64,000 nucleotides of DNA from CAVOXO01 sp963700425 (GTDB lineage Bacteria; Actinomycetota; Acidimicrobiia; Acidimicrobiales; Microtrichaceae). Below, piece by piece: positions 26,844 to 36,399 of this stretch (positions within the stretch are counted from its first letter, which is position 1; each line of letters begins with the position of its first letter). The position numbers and the translations under genes are program-made. The DNA is taken from the NCBI GenBank assembly GCA_963700425.1, contig CAVOXO010000002.1, forward strand, positions 375,558 to 439,557, in the 5' to 3' direction. The notes beneath the pieces were generated by a model, which was not told where the DNA came from, searched no databases, and saw only the letters and a program-made list of their open reading frames with translations.

Positions 26844-27264
26844 GGGTGACGGGGCCCTCGTTCACCAGCGACACCTCCATATCAGCCCCGAAACGACCCG
26901 TCGCCACGGTCGCGCCCTGATCGCGCAGGGCCTCCGCCACCGCCTCGACGAGAGGCTCGGCAACATCTCCGGGGGCGGCACCGACGAACGAGGGGCGCCG
27001 GCCCTTGGCCACGTCGCCGTAGAGCGTGAACTGGCTGACGATGAGCATCTCGGCTCCGATGTCGCATGCCGCGACGTTCATGGCCCCGTTCTCATCGGGG
27101 AAGATCCTGAGACCCCACAGCTTCGAGGCCAACCAGTTCGCGTCGTCGAGCGTGTCGGTGTGGGTCACACCCACCAGAACGCACAGACCCCTACCGATTC
27201 GGCCGGCCGTCTCGCCCTCTATTGTGACGGCGGCGCCGGACACCCTCTGAACCACGGCTCGCAT
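26818..27264 (-). CDS. dtd: D-aminoacyl-tRNA deacylase
   Basis: Removes D-amino acids mischarged on tRNA. The 148-residue product has the family start MRAVVQRVSGAAVTI, VGVTHTDTLDDANWLASKLW, SQFTLYGDVAKGRRPSF and the C-terminal NEGPVTLIVERRS, whose Gly-Pro cross-subunit motif contributes to the chiral proofreading site. ATG 27264 follows GGGAGG at 4 nt. The frame is open upstream, but without similarity. Confidence 0.95.
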   Translation of the reverse strand: MRAVVQRVSGAAVTIEGETAGRIGRGLCVLVGVTHTDTLDDANWLASKLWGLRIFPDENGAMNVAACDIGAEMLIVSQFTLYGDVAKGRRPSFVGAAPGDVAEPLVEAVAEALRDQGATVATGRFGADMEVSLVNEGPVTLIVERRSP

Positions 27265-27330
27265 CGGACCTCCCACCTCGGGCGGCCGCAGTTTGACCGC
27301 CGGCCGCGTCGACAAGGAAGCTAGGACGTT

Positions 27331-28631
27331 ATGCAGCAGAGCGACGACCCCACCGCCGCAGGGCGGCGACGGCCCGGTCCCGACGATCCGCTGCGAATCG
27401 CCTACCTCACCTACCGCGGCAAACCCCATGTCGGCGGCCAGGGCGTCTACACCCGGCATCTCACCCGAGCACTCGTCGAACTCGGTCATCACGCGGAAGT
27501 TCTCTCGGGCCAGCCCTTTCCGGTGCTCGACGAACGCGTTCCGCTCGTCGAGCTGCCCAGCCTCGACATCTACAACGACTACTTCCCGATGCGGATGCCC
27601 GGCATCTGGGAACTGAAGACGTGGATGGACTACGTGGAGGTCACGGCGTTCAGTGCCGGCACCTTTCCCGAACCCCTGGCGTTCTCGCTACGCGCCTGGG
27701 ACCACCTCCGACACCGGGTGCACGACTTCGACCTCGTGCAGGACAACCAGTGCCTGGGATACGGCCTCCTGGCCATCGAACGAGCGGGACTTCCGGTGCT
27801 GGGAACGATCCACCATCCGATCACCATCGATCGCAGGATCGAGATGGAACATGCCCACACTCCGTGGCAACGAATCGGCAAGGCCCGCTGGTATGCGTTC
27901 ACGAAGATGCAGACCCGGGTGGCGAAACGTCTTCGGCGCATCATCACGGTGTCCCAGAACAGCTTCGACGACATCTGCCGAACCCACCAGGTCTCGCCGG
28001 ACAAGCTGTTCGTGGTACCGGTCGGTGTCGATCCGGAGCTGTTCTCGCCCGATCCCTCGCGTCGAACGCAGACCGTTCCAGATCATCTCGACCGCATCCG
28101 CCGACGTGGCGATGAAGGGACAACGCTTCCTGCTCGAGGCCATCGCGAAGCTGCGCACCGAGTTCCCCGAGCTGCGGCTCGTCCTCATCGGACGTCTCAA
28201 GGAGGGTTCGCACGCCCAACGGACCATCGAGGAGCTGGGCCTGTGGGACATCGTCGAGTTCGTCTCGGGAGTCCCCGACGCGCGCATCGTCGAGCTGTAC
28301 AACGAGTCGGCCTGCGCGGTGGTGCCCTCGCTCTACGAGGGGTTCTCGCTTCCCGCCATCGAGGCGATGTCCACGGGCTGCCCGCTCGTGGCCACGACCG
28401 GAGGAGCGCTCGGCCGAGGTGACCGGTGCCGACGGCGACACCTGCTTCTCGGTCGATCCCGGGAGACAGCGAAGCCCTGGCGCGGGCATCCGTCGGGCCC
28501 TCACTGACCCCGACGGCGGCCGACGACCATCGGGCGGGCCGGGTCGCGAGCGGGTGATCACCCGCTGGAGCTGGCGCCACACCGCAGAACGAACGGTCGA
28601 GCACTATCGCGCCCTGCTGGCGGAGAGCTGA
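27331..28631 (+). pseudogene. Glycosyltransferase family 4 (several frameshifts)
   Basis: A GT-B-fold glycosyltransferase, intact length about 430 residues. The N-terminal domain is readable (IAYLTYRGKPHVGGQGVYTR, LVQDNQCLGYGLLAIE, LGTIHHPITIDRRIE, RIITVSQNSFDDI). After a shift near 28080 the C-terminal half reads ADVAMKGQRFLLEAIAKL, VVPSLYEGFSLPAIEAMSTG (the nucleotide-sugar Glu motif) and CPLVATTGGAL. At least two more shifts follow at 28410-28480 before VITRWSWRHTAERTVEHY. The continuous similarity argues for sequence error rather than loss. It heads an envelope-type cluster; donor and acceptor sugars unknown. Confidence 0.8.
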
Positions 28632-28633
28632 CC

Positions 28634-29416
28634 ATGCTCACTGTCGACTACGACACGCCTCGGGCTCGCCGAGGGCGATCTCATCCTGGACCTCGGCTGT
28701 GGTGCCGGGCGGCATGTCTTCGAGTCGTTCCGCCGCGGGGCTCGGGTCATCGCCCTCGACTACTCCTACGACGATCTCGTCGCGCGTGCGCGATCTCCTG
28801 TGGGCGATGGCGTGAGGAAGGCGAGACGACGGAGTCCATCCGAGAGCCTGACCGACCCAGGGCGACGCGTTGGCCCTTCCGTTCCCCGACGGAGTGTTCG
28901 ACAAGATCATCGCCTCGGAGGTGATGGAACACCTCGAGCGACGACCGGCGGGCGCTCTCGCCGAGATGACCCGCGTCCTCAAGCCCGGCGGGATCATCGC
29001 CGTCACCGTCCCGTGCCTGGCTGCCCGAGAAGATCTGTTGGGCGCTGTCCGCCGAGTACCACGCCCCCCTCGCACCCGGCGGACACGTCCGCGTCTACAC
29101 CGAGCGTCAGCTACGCGCCCGTATGAGCGACGCCGGGCTCGCACCGTTCACCATCGGAACGCACCCACGCGCTCCACTCTCCCTACTGGTGGCTGCGCTG
29201 CCTGGTGGGTCCGACCAACGACTCCAACCCGGTGGTCTCGAAGTATCACGACCTGCTCGTGTGGGACATGACCGAGGCCTCACCGCTGACCCGGGTCCCC
29301 GACCGGCTCCTCAACCCGGTTCTGGGCAAGAGCGTGGTCGTCTATCGCTCAAGCCAACGGTCGACGCCAACCCCACCGCCGACGGCCCGAACGGATCGAC
29401 CCATGTGGCTGTCTGA
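28634..29416 (+). pseudogene. Class I SAM-dependent methyltransferase (several frameshifts)
   Basis: ATG 28634 lies 2 nt after the glycosyltransferase stop. Pieces from different frames line up into one methyltransferase of about 260 residues. They are GDLILDLGCGAGRHVF (SAM motif I), ARVIALDYSYDDL, ALPFPDGVFDKIIASEVMEH and ALAEMTRVLKPGGIIAVTVP. These continue into RVYTERQLRARMSDAGLAPF, CLVGPTNDSNPVVSKYHDLL and KPTVDANPTADGPNGS. At least three single-base shifts separate them. Its end overlaps the start of the next gene. Probably modifies the glycoconjugate made by the cluster (inference). Confidence 0.75.
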
Positions 29417-30484
29417 CGTCGAGGGGGTCGTGACGCGCCGAGAACTCGCTCTCACCGTCGACCACATCGCAGTCGATCCAGCTCCCCAACGGAATGGTGC
29501 CGTGGTTCCCCGGCGGCCATGCCGACCCCTGGAATCACACCGAGGCCGTGATGGCGCTCAACGTCGGAGGGAGACGCGCCGCAGGCCGACGCGGGGTTCG
29601 AATGGCTGGCCTCGACCCAGCGTTCCGACGGATCCTGGCACCAGTACTACCTCGACGGACTCCGTCGAGCAGGACAAGCTCGACGCCAATTGCGTCGCCT
29701 ACGTCGCCGCAGGCGTGTGGCACCACTTCCTGCTGCACCGCGACCGGGCCTTCCTCGAGCGGATGTGGGACACCGTCGACGCCGCCATGGGGTTCGTGCT
29801 CGACCTCCAGACCGATCGGGGCGAGATTCTGTGGGCCCGCCACGCCGACGGGACCCCCTGGACGTTCGCTCTGCTCACCGGCTCGTCGTCGATCTGTCAC
29901 AGCCTGCGGTGCGCGATCGCGATCGCCAACGAGCTGGGCCACGTGCGGGTCGACTGGGAGTTGGGCGCGGCGCGCCTGGCGCGGGTGATCCGAGACGACC
30001 CCGATGCGTTCGCTCCGAAGCACCGCTGGGCCATGGACTGGTACTACCCGGTTCTCTGCGGCGTCATCGGAGGGGATCCGACGGCCGCGAGCGGCTGGCC
30101 GAGACGATTCGATGCCTTCGTCATGGACGGCAAGGGCGTCCGCTGCGTCTCCGATCGACCCTGGGTGACCGCCGCCGAGACGTGCGAGTGCGTCATGGCC
30201 CACCTGTCGGTCGGCGACACCGAACGAGCCCTCGATCTGTTCGTCGTGGGCTCAGAAACTCCGAGAACCCGACGGCAGAGTACTGGACGGGAATCGTGTT
30301 TCCCGACCATGTCCACTTCCCCGGAGGCGAGCAGTCCACCTACACCGCGGCGGCGGTCGTCCTCGCGGCCGACGCCCTCGCCGAAGGCTCTCCGGCGCAC
30401 TGGTTGTTCGTCGATCACGATCGTCTACCGGCTCTCGTCGAGGTCACCACCGACGACTCCGTCGCCGAGGGGCGCACCGAGTGA
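29403..30484 (+). pseudogene. Prenyltransferase/squalene-cyclase-like helical toroid protein (frameshifts)
   Basis: About 350 residues of alpha-helical repeats of the type often labelled prenyltransferase or glycosidase-like. Readable blocks: MVPWFPGGHADPWNHTEAVM, GFEWLASTQRSDGSWHQYY, DANCVAYVAAGVWHHFLLHR, FVLDLQTDRGEILWARHADG, TAAETCECVMAHLSVGDTER and WTGIVFPDHVHFPGGEQSTY. Three or more shifts (near 29490, 29570-29660 and 30250) break the frame. ATG 29403 lies inside the end of the methyltransferase gene. The real reaction is unknown; the aromatic and acidic pocket residues are compatible with an enzyme acting on sugars or isoprenoids. Confidence 0.65.
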
Positions 30485-30491
30485 CTCCGGC

Positions 30492-30829
30492 GTGATCCGG
30501 CGACGACGAGTGTTGGCCGTCGTCGTGGCGTTCTTCGCACTGATGGGCGCCGGGCTCGGCCGCGGCCCAGGACCCTGCCCCCGACGACCACGGGGCCACC
30601 GGCGGAGGCGCCCCAGATCATTCCGCGCCCGAATTCGGGACGCGAACCCGAGTTCGAGGGCGAACGGGGTACCGCGCGTCAGTACGCGGTGATGGCGCTC
30701 ATCGTCGTCGGCCTGATGCTCATCATCGTCTTCGTCGTGTTGGAGTCGAAGCGCAAGACGTCGGGACGGAGCCCGAAAAGCCGTCCGACGAGGCGCCGAT
30801 CAGAAAACGCTGAGCCTCGGGAGCGGTGA
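30492..30829 (+). CDS. Small membrane protein of the glycosyltransferase cluster (frameshifts)
   Basis: GTG 30492 starts a basic N-terminus and hydrophobic run (MIRRRRVLAVVVAFFALMGA), probably a signal peptide. One shift near 30560 leads to AAAQDPAPDDHGATGGGAP and another near 30610 to IIPRPNSGREPEFEGERG. A single membrane helix (VMALIVVGLMLIIVFVVLE) and a basic tail follow. Intact length about 110 residues. Follows the toroid gene by 7 bp. Family not recognised; probably an envelope accessory protein. Confidence 0.5.
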
Positions 30830-31467
30830 CGGCCGTTGTCGGTCGCTCGAGAACCCGTAGGGATCCGACGGCGATCACCGCCGGTGAAGTTCCCCGATTC
30901 GAGGGCTCGTCGAAGATCTCGAAGGGTGGTCGGCCGCCCTCGGCCGGGTCGTCGAACACGTCGTGGATGGCCAGCAGCCCCCGGGTGCGACGAACCGGCG
31001 TCCACCGTTCGTAGTCGCGGTGGGCCGGCTCTTCGACCGTGACCGCCGTCGATGAACAGCAGGGCCAGTGGGGTCGACCAGTACTGGGCCACCATCTCGG
31101 AACGACCGACGAGGGCGACGACCGACTCCTCGAGGCCGGCGTCGAAGACGGTCGCGCCGGAATCAGCGGCATCGTGTCCATCACCCCGACGTCGGAATCG
31201 ATCAGATCGGGTTCGTGCCATTCCCATCCCGGCTGGTTCTCCTCGGAACCTCGATGATGATCGAGCGCGAAGAGCACCGTGTTGCGTCGTTGCGCGGCCG
31301 GCACCGAGGTAGACCGCCGACTTGCCGCAGTAGCTGCCGATCTCGAGGAACGGCGCGCCCGGGACAGCGCTCCGCGGCATCGAGGCCGGCCGCATGCAGC
31401 GCGTCGCCCTCGTCGGCCGGCATGAATCCCCGAGCCGCTCGGCGTGGTCCGCCACGGCGTCGGCCAT
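30800..31467 (-). pseudogene. Class I SAM-dependent methyltransferase, TylF/CmcI-like (several frameshifts)
   Basis: About 220 residues spread over three frames: MADAVADHAERLGD, GAPFLEIGSYCGKSAVYLGA (SAM motif I), LFALDHHRGSEENQPGWEWH, VFDAGLEESVVALVGRSEMV, LALLFIDGGHG, LLAIHDVFDDPAEGG and SLRVLERPTTAV. The FIDGGH and IHDVF motifs are typical of the Methyltransf_24 type. The ATG at 31467 overlaps the gtrA-like stop (TGATG), so both are one operon. Convergent with the small membrane protein. The stop position is an estimate because of the indels. Confidence 0.7.
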
Positions 31468-31980
31468 CAGACGGGGAAGTCGCGGTGCAGATCGTCCAGC
31501 AGCTCCTCGGGCGGTTCCTCGCCGTGGTGGGTGGCCTTGAAGATCAGCCGATCGAGGAACAGGTAGCGGCCCACCCACACGATTCCGTAGCCGAGAGTTG
31601 GGCCACGAAGATGGCGGCGGCATGGGCCAGCTCACCGCGGGATTCGGGAACGATCAGCTCTGCGAGGTACACGAAAGCCATGGCGAACGCGGTTCCGAGG
31701 ACCGCGGCCAACCAGAACACCGTCGATTTCGGTGCGCCTGGTCGTCCTTGCTCTTGTGCTTCCACACGTAGTGCTTGTTCGCCAGGTAGTTCGGCGGAGT
31801 GAGAATGCATGCCGTGATGAAGACCGCGGCGACGGCATGGATGCCGAATCCCCACTTCAGGAGCTGAACGCCGGCCTGGCCCAGCGGCACGAAGACAGCC
31901 GCCACTCCCGCATAGCGGATCTGCTTGCGACCCTCGTCCGTGCGCGCATGTTCCAGCAGCGCGGCGGGGGAGATCTTCAT
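31467..31980 (-). pseudogene. GtrA-like membrane protein (frameshifts)
   Basis: GtrA proteins are small four-helix membrane proteins that help move lipid-linked sugars. Readable: MKISPAALLEHARTDEGRKQ, IRYAGVAAVFVPLGQAGVQL, AVFITACILTPPNYLANKHY (the NY...KHYVW block is typical), FWLAAVLGTAFAMAFVYLAE, and YLFLDRLIFKATHHGEEPPE near the end. Two or more shifts (about 31740 and 31590) break it. ATG 31980 sits 8 nt after a TACGAT box. Fits the glycoconjugate role of this region. Confidence 0.72.
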
Positions 31981-31988
31981 CGCACGAC

Positions 31989-31994
31989 ATCGTA
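31989..31994 (-). promoter_or_regulatory. -10 box (TACGAT) of the gtrA-like operon
   Basis: TACGAT on the minus strand ends 8 nt before ATG 31980; leaderless start predicted. Confidence 0.4.
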
Positions 31995-32027
31995 TCCACC
32001 GATTCCGCGCGGAGGACACTCCGGGGC

Positions 32028-32033
32028 GACAAT
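32028..32033 (+). promoter_or_regulatory. -10 box (GACAAT) of tesB
   Basis: GACAAT ends 6 nt before ATG 32040, in the 59-bp divergent gap shared with the gtrA-like gene. Confidence 0.35.
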
Positions 32034-32039
32034 GGCCCG

Positions 32040-32901
32040 ATGGATCAGGAAGCGGTCGACAGCCTCATCGAACTCCTCGATCTCGAGGCCATCGAGGTGA
32101 ACCTGTTTCGGGGTCGGAGCCCCGACGAGGACCGCCAGCGGGTGTTCGGTGGGCAGGTCGCAGGCCAGTCGCTGGTTGCGGCCGCCCGGACCATCGACGG
32201 GATGGTCGTCCACTCGCTTCACTCGTACTTCCTCCGCGCCGGGGACCCCTCCGCCCCGATCCTCTACCAGGTGAATCGGGTCCGCGACGGCCGCAACTTC
32301 ACGACCCGGCAGGTGCTCGCCATCCAGCACGGCAAGCCGATCTTCGAGATGTCGGCGTCGTTCACCCACCCTCAGGAGACGTTCGACCACCAGTTCGCGA
32401 TGCCGGAGGGACTCCCCGACCCCGAGTCACTTCCCGACTTCCGCACCCGCATGGAGCCGTTCCGGGACCGGATCGGGGATTGGTACGACCGACCCCGCGC
32501 CATCGACACCCGATACTGCGACTGGCAGTCGCCCGACGACGACGACCCCGGGGCCGATGACCGAGAACGTATGGTTCCGTGCGAACGGCGTTCTTCCCGA
32601 CGACCCCCTGCTCCACACCTGTGTGATCACCTACGCCTCGGACATGACCGTTCTCGACACCTCTCTCCGGCCACACGGCGGGAGTCGACTGGGCGAGGTC
32701 TTCATGGCGAGCCTCGATCACGCCATGTGGTTCCACCGACCGTTCCGGGCCGACCAGTGGCTGCTCTATTCACAGGACACTCCCAACGCATCGGGTGGTC
32801 GCGGACTCGGCCGGGGACTGATCTTCACCGGTGCCGGTGCGCTGGTCGCGTCCGTCGTCCAGGAGGGCGTCATCCGCCCGGCGCGGTGGGCGGCACCATG
32901 A
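32040..32901 (+). CDS. tesB: Acyl-CoA thioesterase II (one frameshift)
   Basis: Double hot-dog thioesterase that hydrolyses acyl-CoA. Typical start LIELLDLEAIEVNLFRG, then RVFGGQVAGQSLVAAARTID, VHSLHSYFLRAGDPSAPILY and GRNFTTRQVLAIQHGKPIF. A shift near 32550-32565 moves the frame. The second half (VWFRANGVLPDDPLLHTCVI, SLDHAMWFHRPFRADQWLLY, GRGLGRGLIFT) contains the C-terminal catalytic Asp/Thr/Gln region. Intact length about 287 residues, normal for TesB. The following gene overlaps its stop by 4 bp. Because the first half and the next gene share a frame, a false 719-residue fusion ORF appears here. Confidence 0.88.
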
Positions 32902-34199
32902 CCCGACGGACACGACAACGACCTGGCGGTCGGAGAACCGCAGCCACTGCGACGCGCACCATCGCGGCCGCCGGAGCACTGGCGCTGGTGGCCACGCACT
33001 GCTCCGACGACACCCCACCGACGGCCGAGGTGCCCGAACCCACCGCGCCGACCGTGCCCGCCACGACCTCGACGACCTCGACGACGGTCGCACCGGCCGC
33101 AACTCCCGACCTCGGCATCCCGCTGACACTCACCCCTGTCACCACGGTGACGTCTCCCACCGCGATGACGGCGTGGCCGGGACGATCAGCGGCCCTCGTC
33201 GCCGAGCGGAGCGGGGTCGTGCGGGAGATCGACCTCTCGACGACCCCGGCCGGCGACGAGGGGACCGCGCTCGACCTGACCGACTCGGTGGGCGAGATCG
33301 CCGGCGAACAGGGCCTGCTCGGCCTCGCCATCGACTCCGCGGCGTCGGTGCTCGTCGTGTCCTACACCGACGGCAACGACGACGGCGCCAGCGTGATCGA
33401 GACCTTCGAACTCGACGGCGACTCCATCGACGAGACCTCGCGTCGCGAGATCCTGCGAGTGGATCAGCCGTTCGCCAACCACAACGGTGGCAATGTCGCC
33501 TTCGGGCCCGAAGGATCCCTCTACATCGGCTTCGGCGACGGCGGAAGCCAGGGCGACCCCGGTCTCAACGGGCAGAACCCCTCGACCCTCCTCGGGTCGA
33601 TGCTCCGCATCGACCTCAATCCCGCCGACGCCGCGATCCCCTACTCGGTCCGCGCCGACAACCCCTTCGCCCTCGGTGAGGGCGGACGCCAGGAGGTCTT
33701 CCTCTACGGGCTGCGAAACCCGTGGCGATTCAGCTTCGACAGGATGACCGGCGACCTGTGGATCGGCGACGTCGGCGACTCGAGTTGGGAGGAGATCGAC
33801 GTGTTGTGGGCCTCCCAGGGTGGTGGCTCGGGATCGAATCTGGGTTGGTCTCTGAGGGAGGGACGCCACGACACGTCCCGGTCGGGTGCCCTCCAGGGGA
33901 ACGTGGTGGAACCGATCGCCGAGTACGACCACGACTCGGGCTCGTCGGTCACCGGAGGTTACGTCTACCGGGGTGAGGCGATTCCCGAACTGGCGGGTGC
34001 CTACCTCTACGCCGACTACTCGCGGCCCGGCGTGCGCGCTCTGGTGGCCGACGATGGTGCGACCGACGTCTCCGACAGCGCCGATCTCGACATCGACGGG
34101 TCCGGCATCTCCAACATCGTGTCCTTCGGCCAGGACAACGACGGCGAGCTGTACGTTCTCTCGCTCGACGGCGGGGTCTACCGGATCGATCCTCGCTGA
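32898..34199 (+). CDS. PQQ-type sugar dehydrogenase family lipoprotein
   Basis: A 433-residue exported six-bladed propeller of the soluble aldose dehydrogenase (Asd/Hhip-like) family, which oxidises sugars with PQQ. Signal peptide with lipobox (ALALVATHC) and a Thr-rich linker. Signature blocks: EQGLLGLAIDS, FANHNGGNVAFGPEGSLYIG with FGDGG, LGSMLRIDLNP, LYGLRNPWRFSFDRMTGDLW, IGDVGDSSWEEIDV, SSVTGGYVYRGEAIPELAGA and YLYADYSRPGVRAL. ATG 32898 overlaps the tesB stop. Confidence 0.9.
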   Translation: MTRRTRQRPGGRRTAATATRTIAAAGALALVATHCSDDTPPTAEVPEPTAPTVPATTSTTSTTVAPAATPDLGIPLTLTPVTTVTSPTAMTAWPGRSAALVAERSGVVREIDLSTTPAGDEGTALDLTDSVGEIAGEQGLLGLAIDSAASVLVVSYTDGNDDGASVIETFELDGDSIDETSRREILRVDQPFANHNGGNVAFGPEGSLYIGFGDGGSQGDPGLNGQNPSTLLGSMLRIDLNPADAAIPYSVRADNPFALGEGGRQEVFLYGLRNPWRFSFDRMTGDLWIGDVGDSSWEEIDVLWASQGGGSGSNLGWSLREGRHDTSRSGALQGNVVEPIAEYDHDSGSSVTGGYVYRGEAIPELAGAYLYADYSRPGVRALVADDGATDVSDSADLDIDGSGISNIVSFGQDNDGELYVLSLDGGVYRIDPR

Positions 34200-34246
34200 A
34201 TCGGACGATCTGAGCGTCGGCACGGGTTCGGGGAAGCGGCTCGGCC

Positions 34247-34693
34247 TCAGTCACCCATGTAGCGGTAGACGTTGGTGTCGCGGACCTCGAAGCCGAGCCG
34301 GCGATAGAGACGATTCGCCGCCTCGCGAGTGGGACGCGACGTCAGGTCGACGGTCTTGGCCCCCATGTCCAGGGCCATCCTCGTGGCCGCGGAGATGAGG
34401 GCCGCGCCGACCCCCGACCCCCGGCCCCTCTCGTCCACGACGACGTCCTCGATCCAGGCCCGCACCCCCGTCGGAATGCGAAACACCACCAGTGACATCG
34501 AGCCGACCACGCTCCCACCTCCGTCACGGGCGATGAGAATGTGCGTGCTGTCGCTCTCCACCATCGCCGTCAGTTCCTCGGGGGTGGGAGGCGGCGACGT
34601 ACTCGAGAGTTGAGGTACGAGCCCCTCGAATGCGGAGATCACATCGGGAGTGACGGCGAGGAGTTCGGCAATCGAGATGTCCCCATCGGTCAT
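34247..34693 (-). CDS. GNAT family N-acetyltransferase
   Basis: A 148-residue acetyltransferase of the GNAT fold. Acetyl-CoA-binding loop: VVDERGRGSGVGAALISAA. C-terminal pattern TSRPTREAANRLYRRLGFEV followed by DTNVYRYM is typical of single-domain GNATs acting on small molecules or protein N-termini. ATG 34693 was chosen over an upstream in-frame start because a TACCCT box ends 6 nt before it. Substrate unknown. Confidence 0.88.
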   Translation of the reverse strand: MTDGDISIAELLAVTPDVISAFEGLVPQLSSTSPPPTPEELTAMVESDSTHILIARDGGGSVVGSMSLVVFRIPTGVRAWIEDVVVDERGRGSGVGAALISAATRMALDMGAKTVDLTSRPTREAANRLYRRLGFEVRDTNVYRYMGD

Positions 34694-34699
34694 CGGTTC

Positions 34700-34705
34700 A
34701 GGGTA
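34700..34705 (-). promoter_or_regulatory. -10 box (TACCCT) of the GNAT gene
   Basis: TACCCT on the minus strand ends 6 nt before ATG 34693, in the short divergent gap before the PAC2 gene. Confidence 0.35.
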
Positions 34706-34739
34706 CGTGATCGCGCACCGCAACGGGGACGCCGATGGG

Positions 34740-34745
34740 TAGCGT
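34740..34745 (+). promoter_or_regulatory. -10 box (TAGCGT) of the PAC2 gene
   Basis: TAGCGT ends 7 nt before GTG 34753. It lies inside the 5' end of a longer ORF from ATG 34735, which argues that GTG 34753 is the true start. Confidence 0.45.
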
Positions 34746-34752
34746 GAACATC

Positions 34753-35592
34753 GTGAGTCACATCCGCTGGGAAGCCCACCCCGAGCTGGCCGAACCGGTG
34801 ATGATCTGCGCGTTCGACGGGTGGAACGACGCCGGGGACGCCGCCACGTCGACGATCGACCACCTGCTCACGGTGTGGGGTGCCGACGCTCTCGCCACCA
34901 TCGACTCCGAGGAGTTCTACGACTTCACGTCCACCCGCCCGATCGTCGAGATCGCCGAGGGCGAGCGTCGGACCGTGTTGTGGCCCGACACGGCGATCCA
35001 CTTCGCCCGGGTCGAGGGAGCACCCGACGTGATCCTTTTGCGGGGTCATGAGCCGCAGCTGAAGTGGAAGACCTTCAGCGCTCAGATCCTCGACGTGGCC
35101 CGACGGCACAACTGCCGTCTGGTGCTCACCCTCGGTGCGTTGCTCGCGGATGTGCCGCACTCGCGACCGACCTCGGTGTTCGGTACCGCCTATGACCAGA
35201 CCGTGATCGACGCTCTCGGGCTCGAGCCATCCCGATACGAGGGACCGACGGGGATCGTGGGAGTCCTCCACGACGAGTGCCGCCGGGCCGGGCTCAATTC
35301 GGCGTCGCTGTGGGCCGCAGTGCCCAGCTATGTGCCCGCGGCACCATCCCCCAAGGCTGCACTGGCCCTGGTCAACCGGGTGGGACAACTCCTCAAGATG
35401 TCCATCGATCCCGGTGACCTTCCCGCCATCTCCCACGACTACGAGGAACAGATCTCCGATCTCGTGTCCGAGGACGCTGACACCGCCGCCTACGTCAACC
35501 AGCTCGAGGAGCGACACGACTCCGACACCGCCGCCCTCGATTCCGCCGACGGGCTCGTCGCCGAGGTCGAGGAGTTCCTCCGGGAGCAGTGA
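34753..35592 (+). CDS. PAC2 family protein (proteasome assembly chaperone-like)
   Basis: A 279-residue PAC2-domain protein, common in actinobacteria with the proteasome system. Family landmarks: MICAFDGWNDAGDAAT near the start, FYDFTSTRPIVEI, VILLRGHEPQLKWKTFSAQI, LGALLADVPHSRPTSVFGTA, GIVGVLHDECRRAGLNSASL and WAAVPSYVPAAPSPKAALAL. The C-terminus is acidic and helical. GTG 34753 was preferred to ATG 34735 for the promoter reason given separately. Molecular role in bacteria is not established. Confidence 0.9.
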   Translation: MSHIRWEAHPELAEPVMICAFDGWNDAGDAATSTIDHLLTVWGADALATIDSEEFYDFTSTRPIVEIAEGERRTVLWPDTAIHFARVEGAPDVILLRGHEPQLKWKTFSAQILDVARRHNCRLVLTLGALLADVPHSRPTSVFGTAYDQTVIDALGLEPSRYEGPTGIVGVLHDECRRAGLNSASLWAAVPSYVPAAPSPKAALALVNRVGQLLKMSIDPGDLPAISHDYEEQISDLVSEDADTAAYVNQLEERHDSDTAALDSADGLVAEVEEFLREQ

Positions 35593-35626
35593 TCCACGCG
35601 ACTCGTCCCTCCGACCGATCTCTCGA

Positions 35627-36337
35627 TCAGCCCGGCGGATCCGACGAGGCGGCCCGTCCATCGGGGCGGCGCCACACCGAGTCGCGGGGCTCGTCGAAGT
35701 GAGCGGGGCGGTCGGATCCCGAGATGGCGTTGAACGCCATCTCCCCCCAGTGATCCACGCCGACGGTCGCCGGCGGCAATGACTCGCGGCCGAACCAACC
35801 CGCGTCGAGGCACTCCAGTGGGTGCGGACTCAGCTCGCCACCGACGGGTCGGCAGAGGAACACCACCGAGTAGAGGGGGTTTCGGGTGAACCCGAGTCGC
35901 ATCCCGTCGAACACCCCCAACAGCCGCTCGACCACCACGTCGATTCCTGTCTCCTCCTTGACCTCCTTGACCGCCACTTCCGCCGGGCTGTAGCCGACGT
36001 CGGCCCAGCCCGTCGGATAGAGCCAGACGCCCGAATCGGAACGTTGGATGAGAAGGATCTCGTCGTCGACATTGCCCACCACCGCACCGACGGCGACCTT
36101 CGGCGTGACGTAGCCGGCCACTCCCTGACCGACGTTCGCCAGCCATTCGGCAACCAGGTCGGCCGGATCGTGGGGGCGCTGCGCTGCGGCGGCGATGTCA
36201 CCGGCGACGGCGAGAATCTCCTCGAAGCGCTCCCGCTCATAGAGGTTGTCGGTGAAGCCCAGCCCGGTTCGGGCGATCGCCGAGAGCGACTCGCTCCAGC
36301 GCAGCAGATCCCTCTCTGTCAACGGCCCGTCGTTCAT
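35627..36337 (-). CDS. NUDIX hydrolase with N-terminal NUDIX-associated domain
   Basis: A 236-residue hydrolase of nucleoside diphosphates linked to another moiety. An N-terminal helical region (LLRWSESLSAIARTGLGFTD, then YERERFEEIL) is typical of ADP-ribose or sugar-nucleotide NUDIX proteins of this type. The NUDIX box is GWADVGYSPAEVAVKEVKEE followed by TGID, with the metal-binding Glu residues intact. Downstream of glnD in the same direction, but with its own TACCGT box. Substrate unknown. Confidence 0.9.
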   Translation of the reverse strand: MNDGPLTERDLLRWSESLSAIARTGLGFTDNLYERERFEEILAVAGDIAAAAQRPHDPADLVAEWLANVGQGVAGYVTPKVAVGAVVGNVDDEILLIQRSDSGVWLYPTGWADVGYSPAEVAVKEVKEETGIDVVVERLLGVFDGMRLGFTRNPLYSVVFLCRPVGGELSPHPLECLDAGWFGRESLPPATVGVDHWGEMAFNAISGSDRPAHFDEPRDSVWRRPDGRAASSDPPG

Positions 36338-36343
36338 GTACGA

Positions 36344-36349
36344 ACGGTA
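36344..36349 (-). promoter_or_regulatory. -10 box (TACCGT) of the NUDIX gene
   Basis: TACCGT on the minus strand ends 6 nt before ATG 36337; leaderless start predicted. Confidence 0.4.
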
Positions 36350-36399
36350 CGCGACGGCGGAGCCGCGTTGGCGTTGGGCCGGCGTGCGGAATCGGACCC

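Noticed and set aside
32040..34199. Apparent fusion of thioesterase and sugar dehydrogenase
   Set aside because: A one-base shift near 32555 hides the second half of tesB; corrected, the two genes overlap by 4 bp and the dehydrogenase has its own lipoprotein signal.
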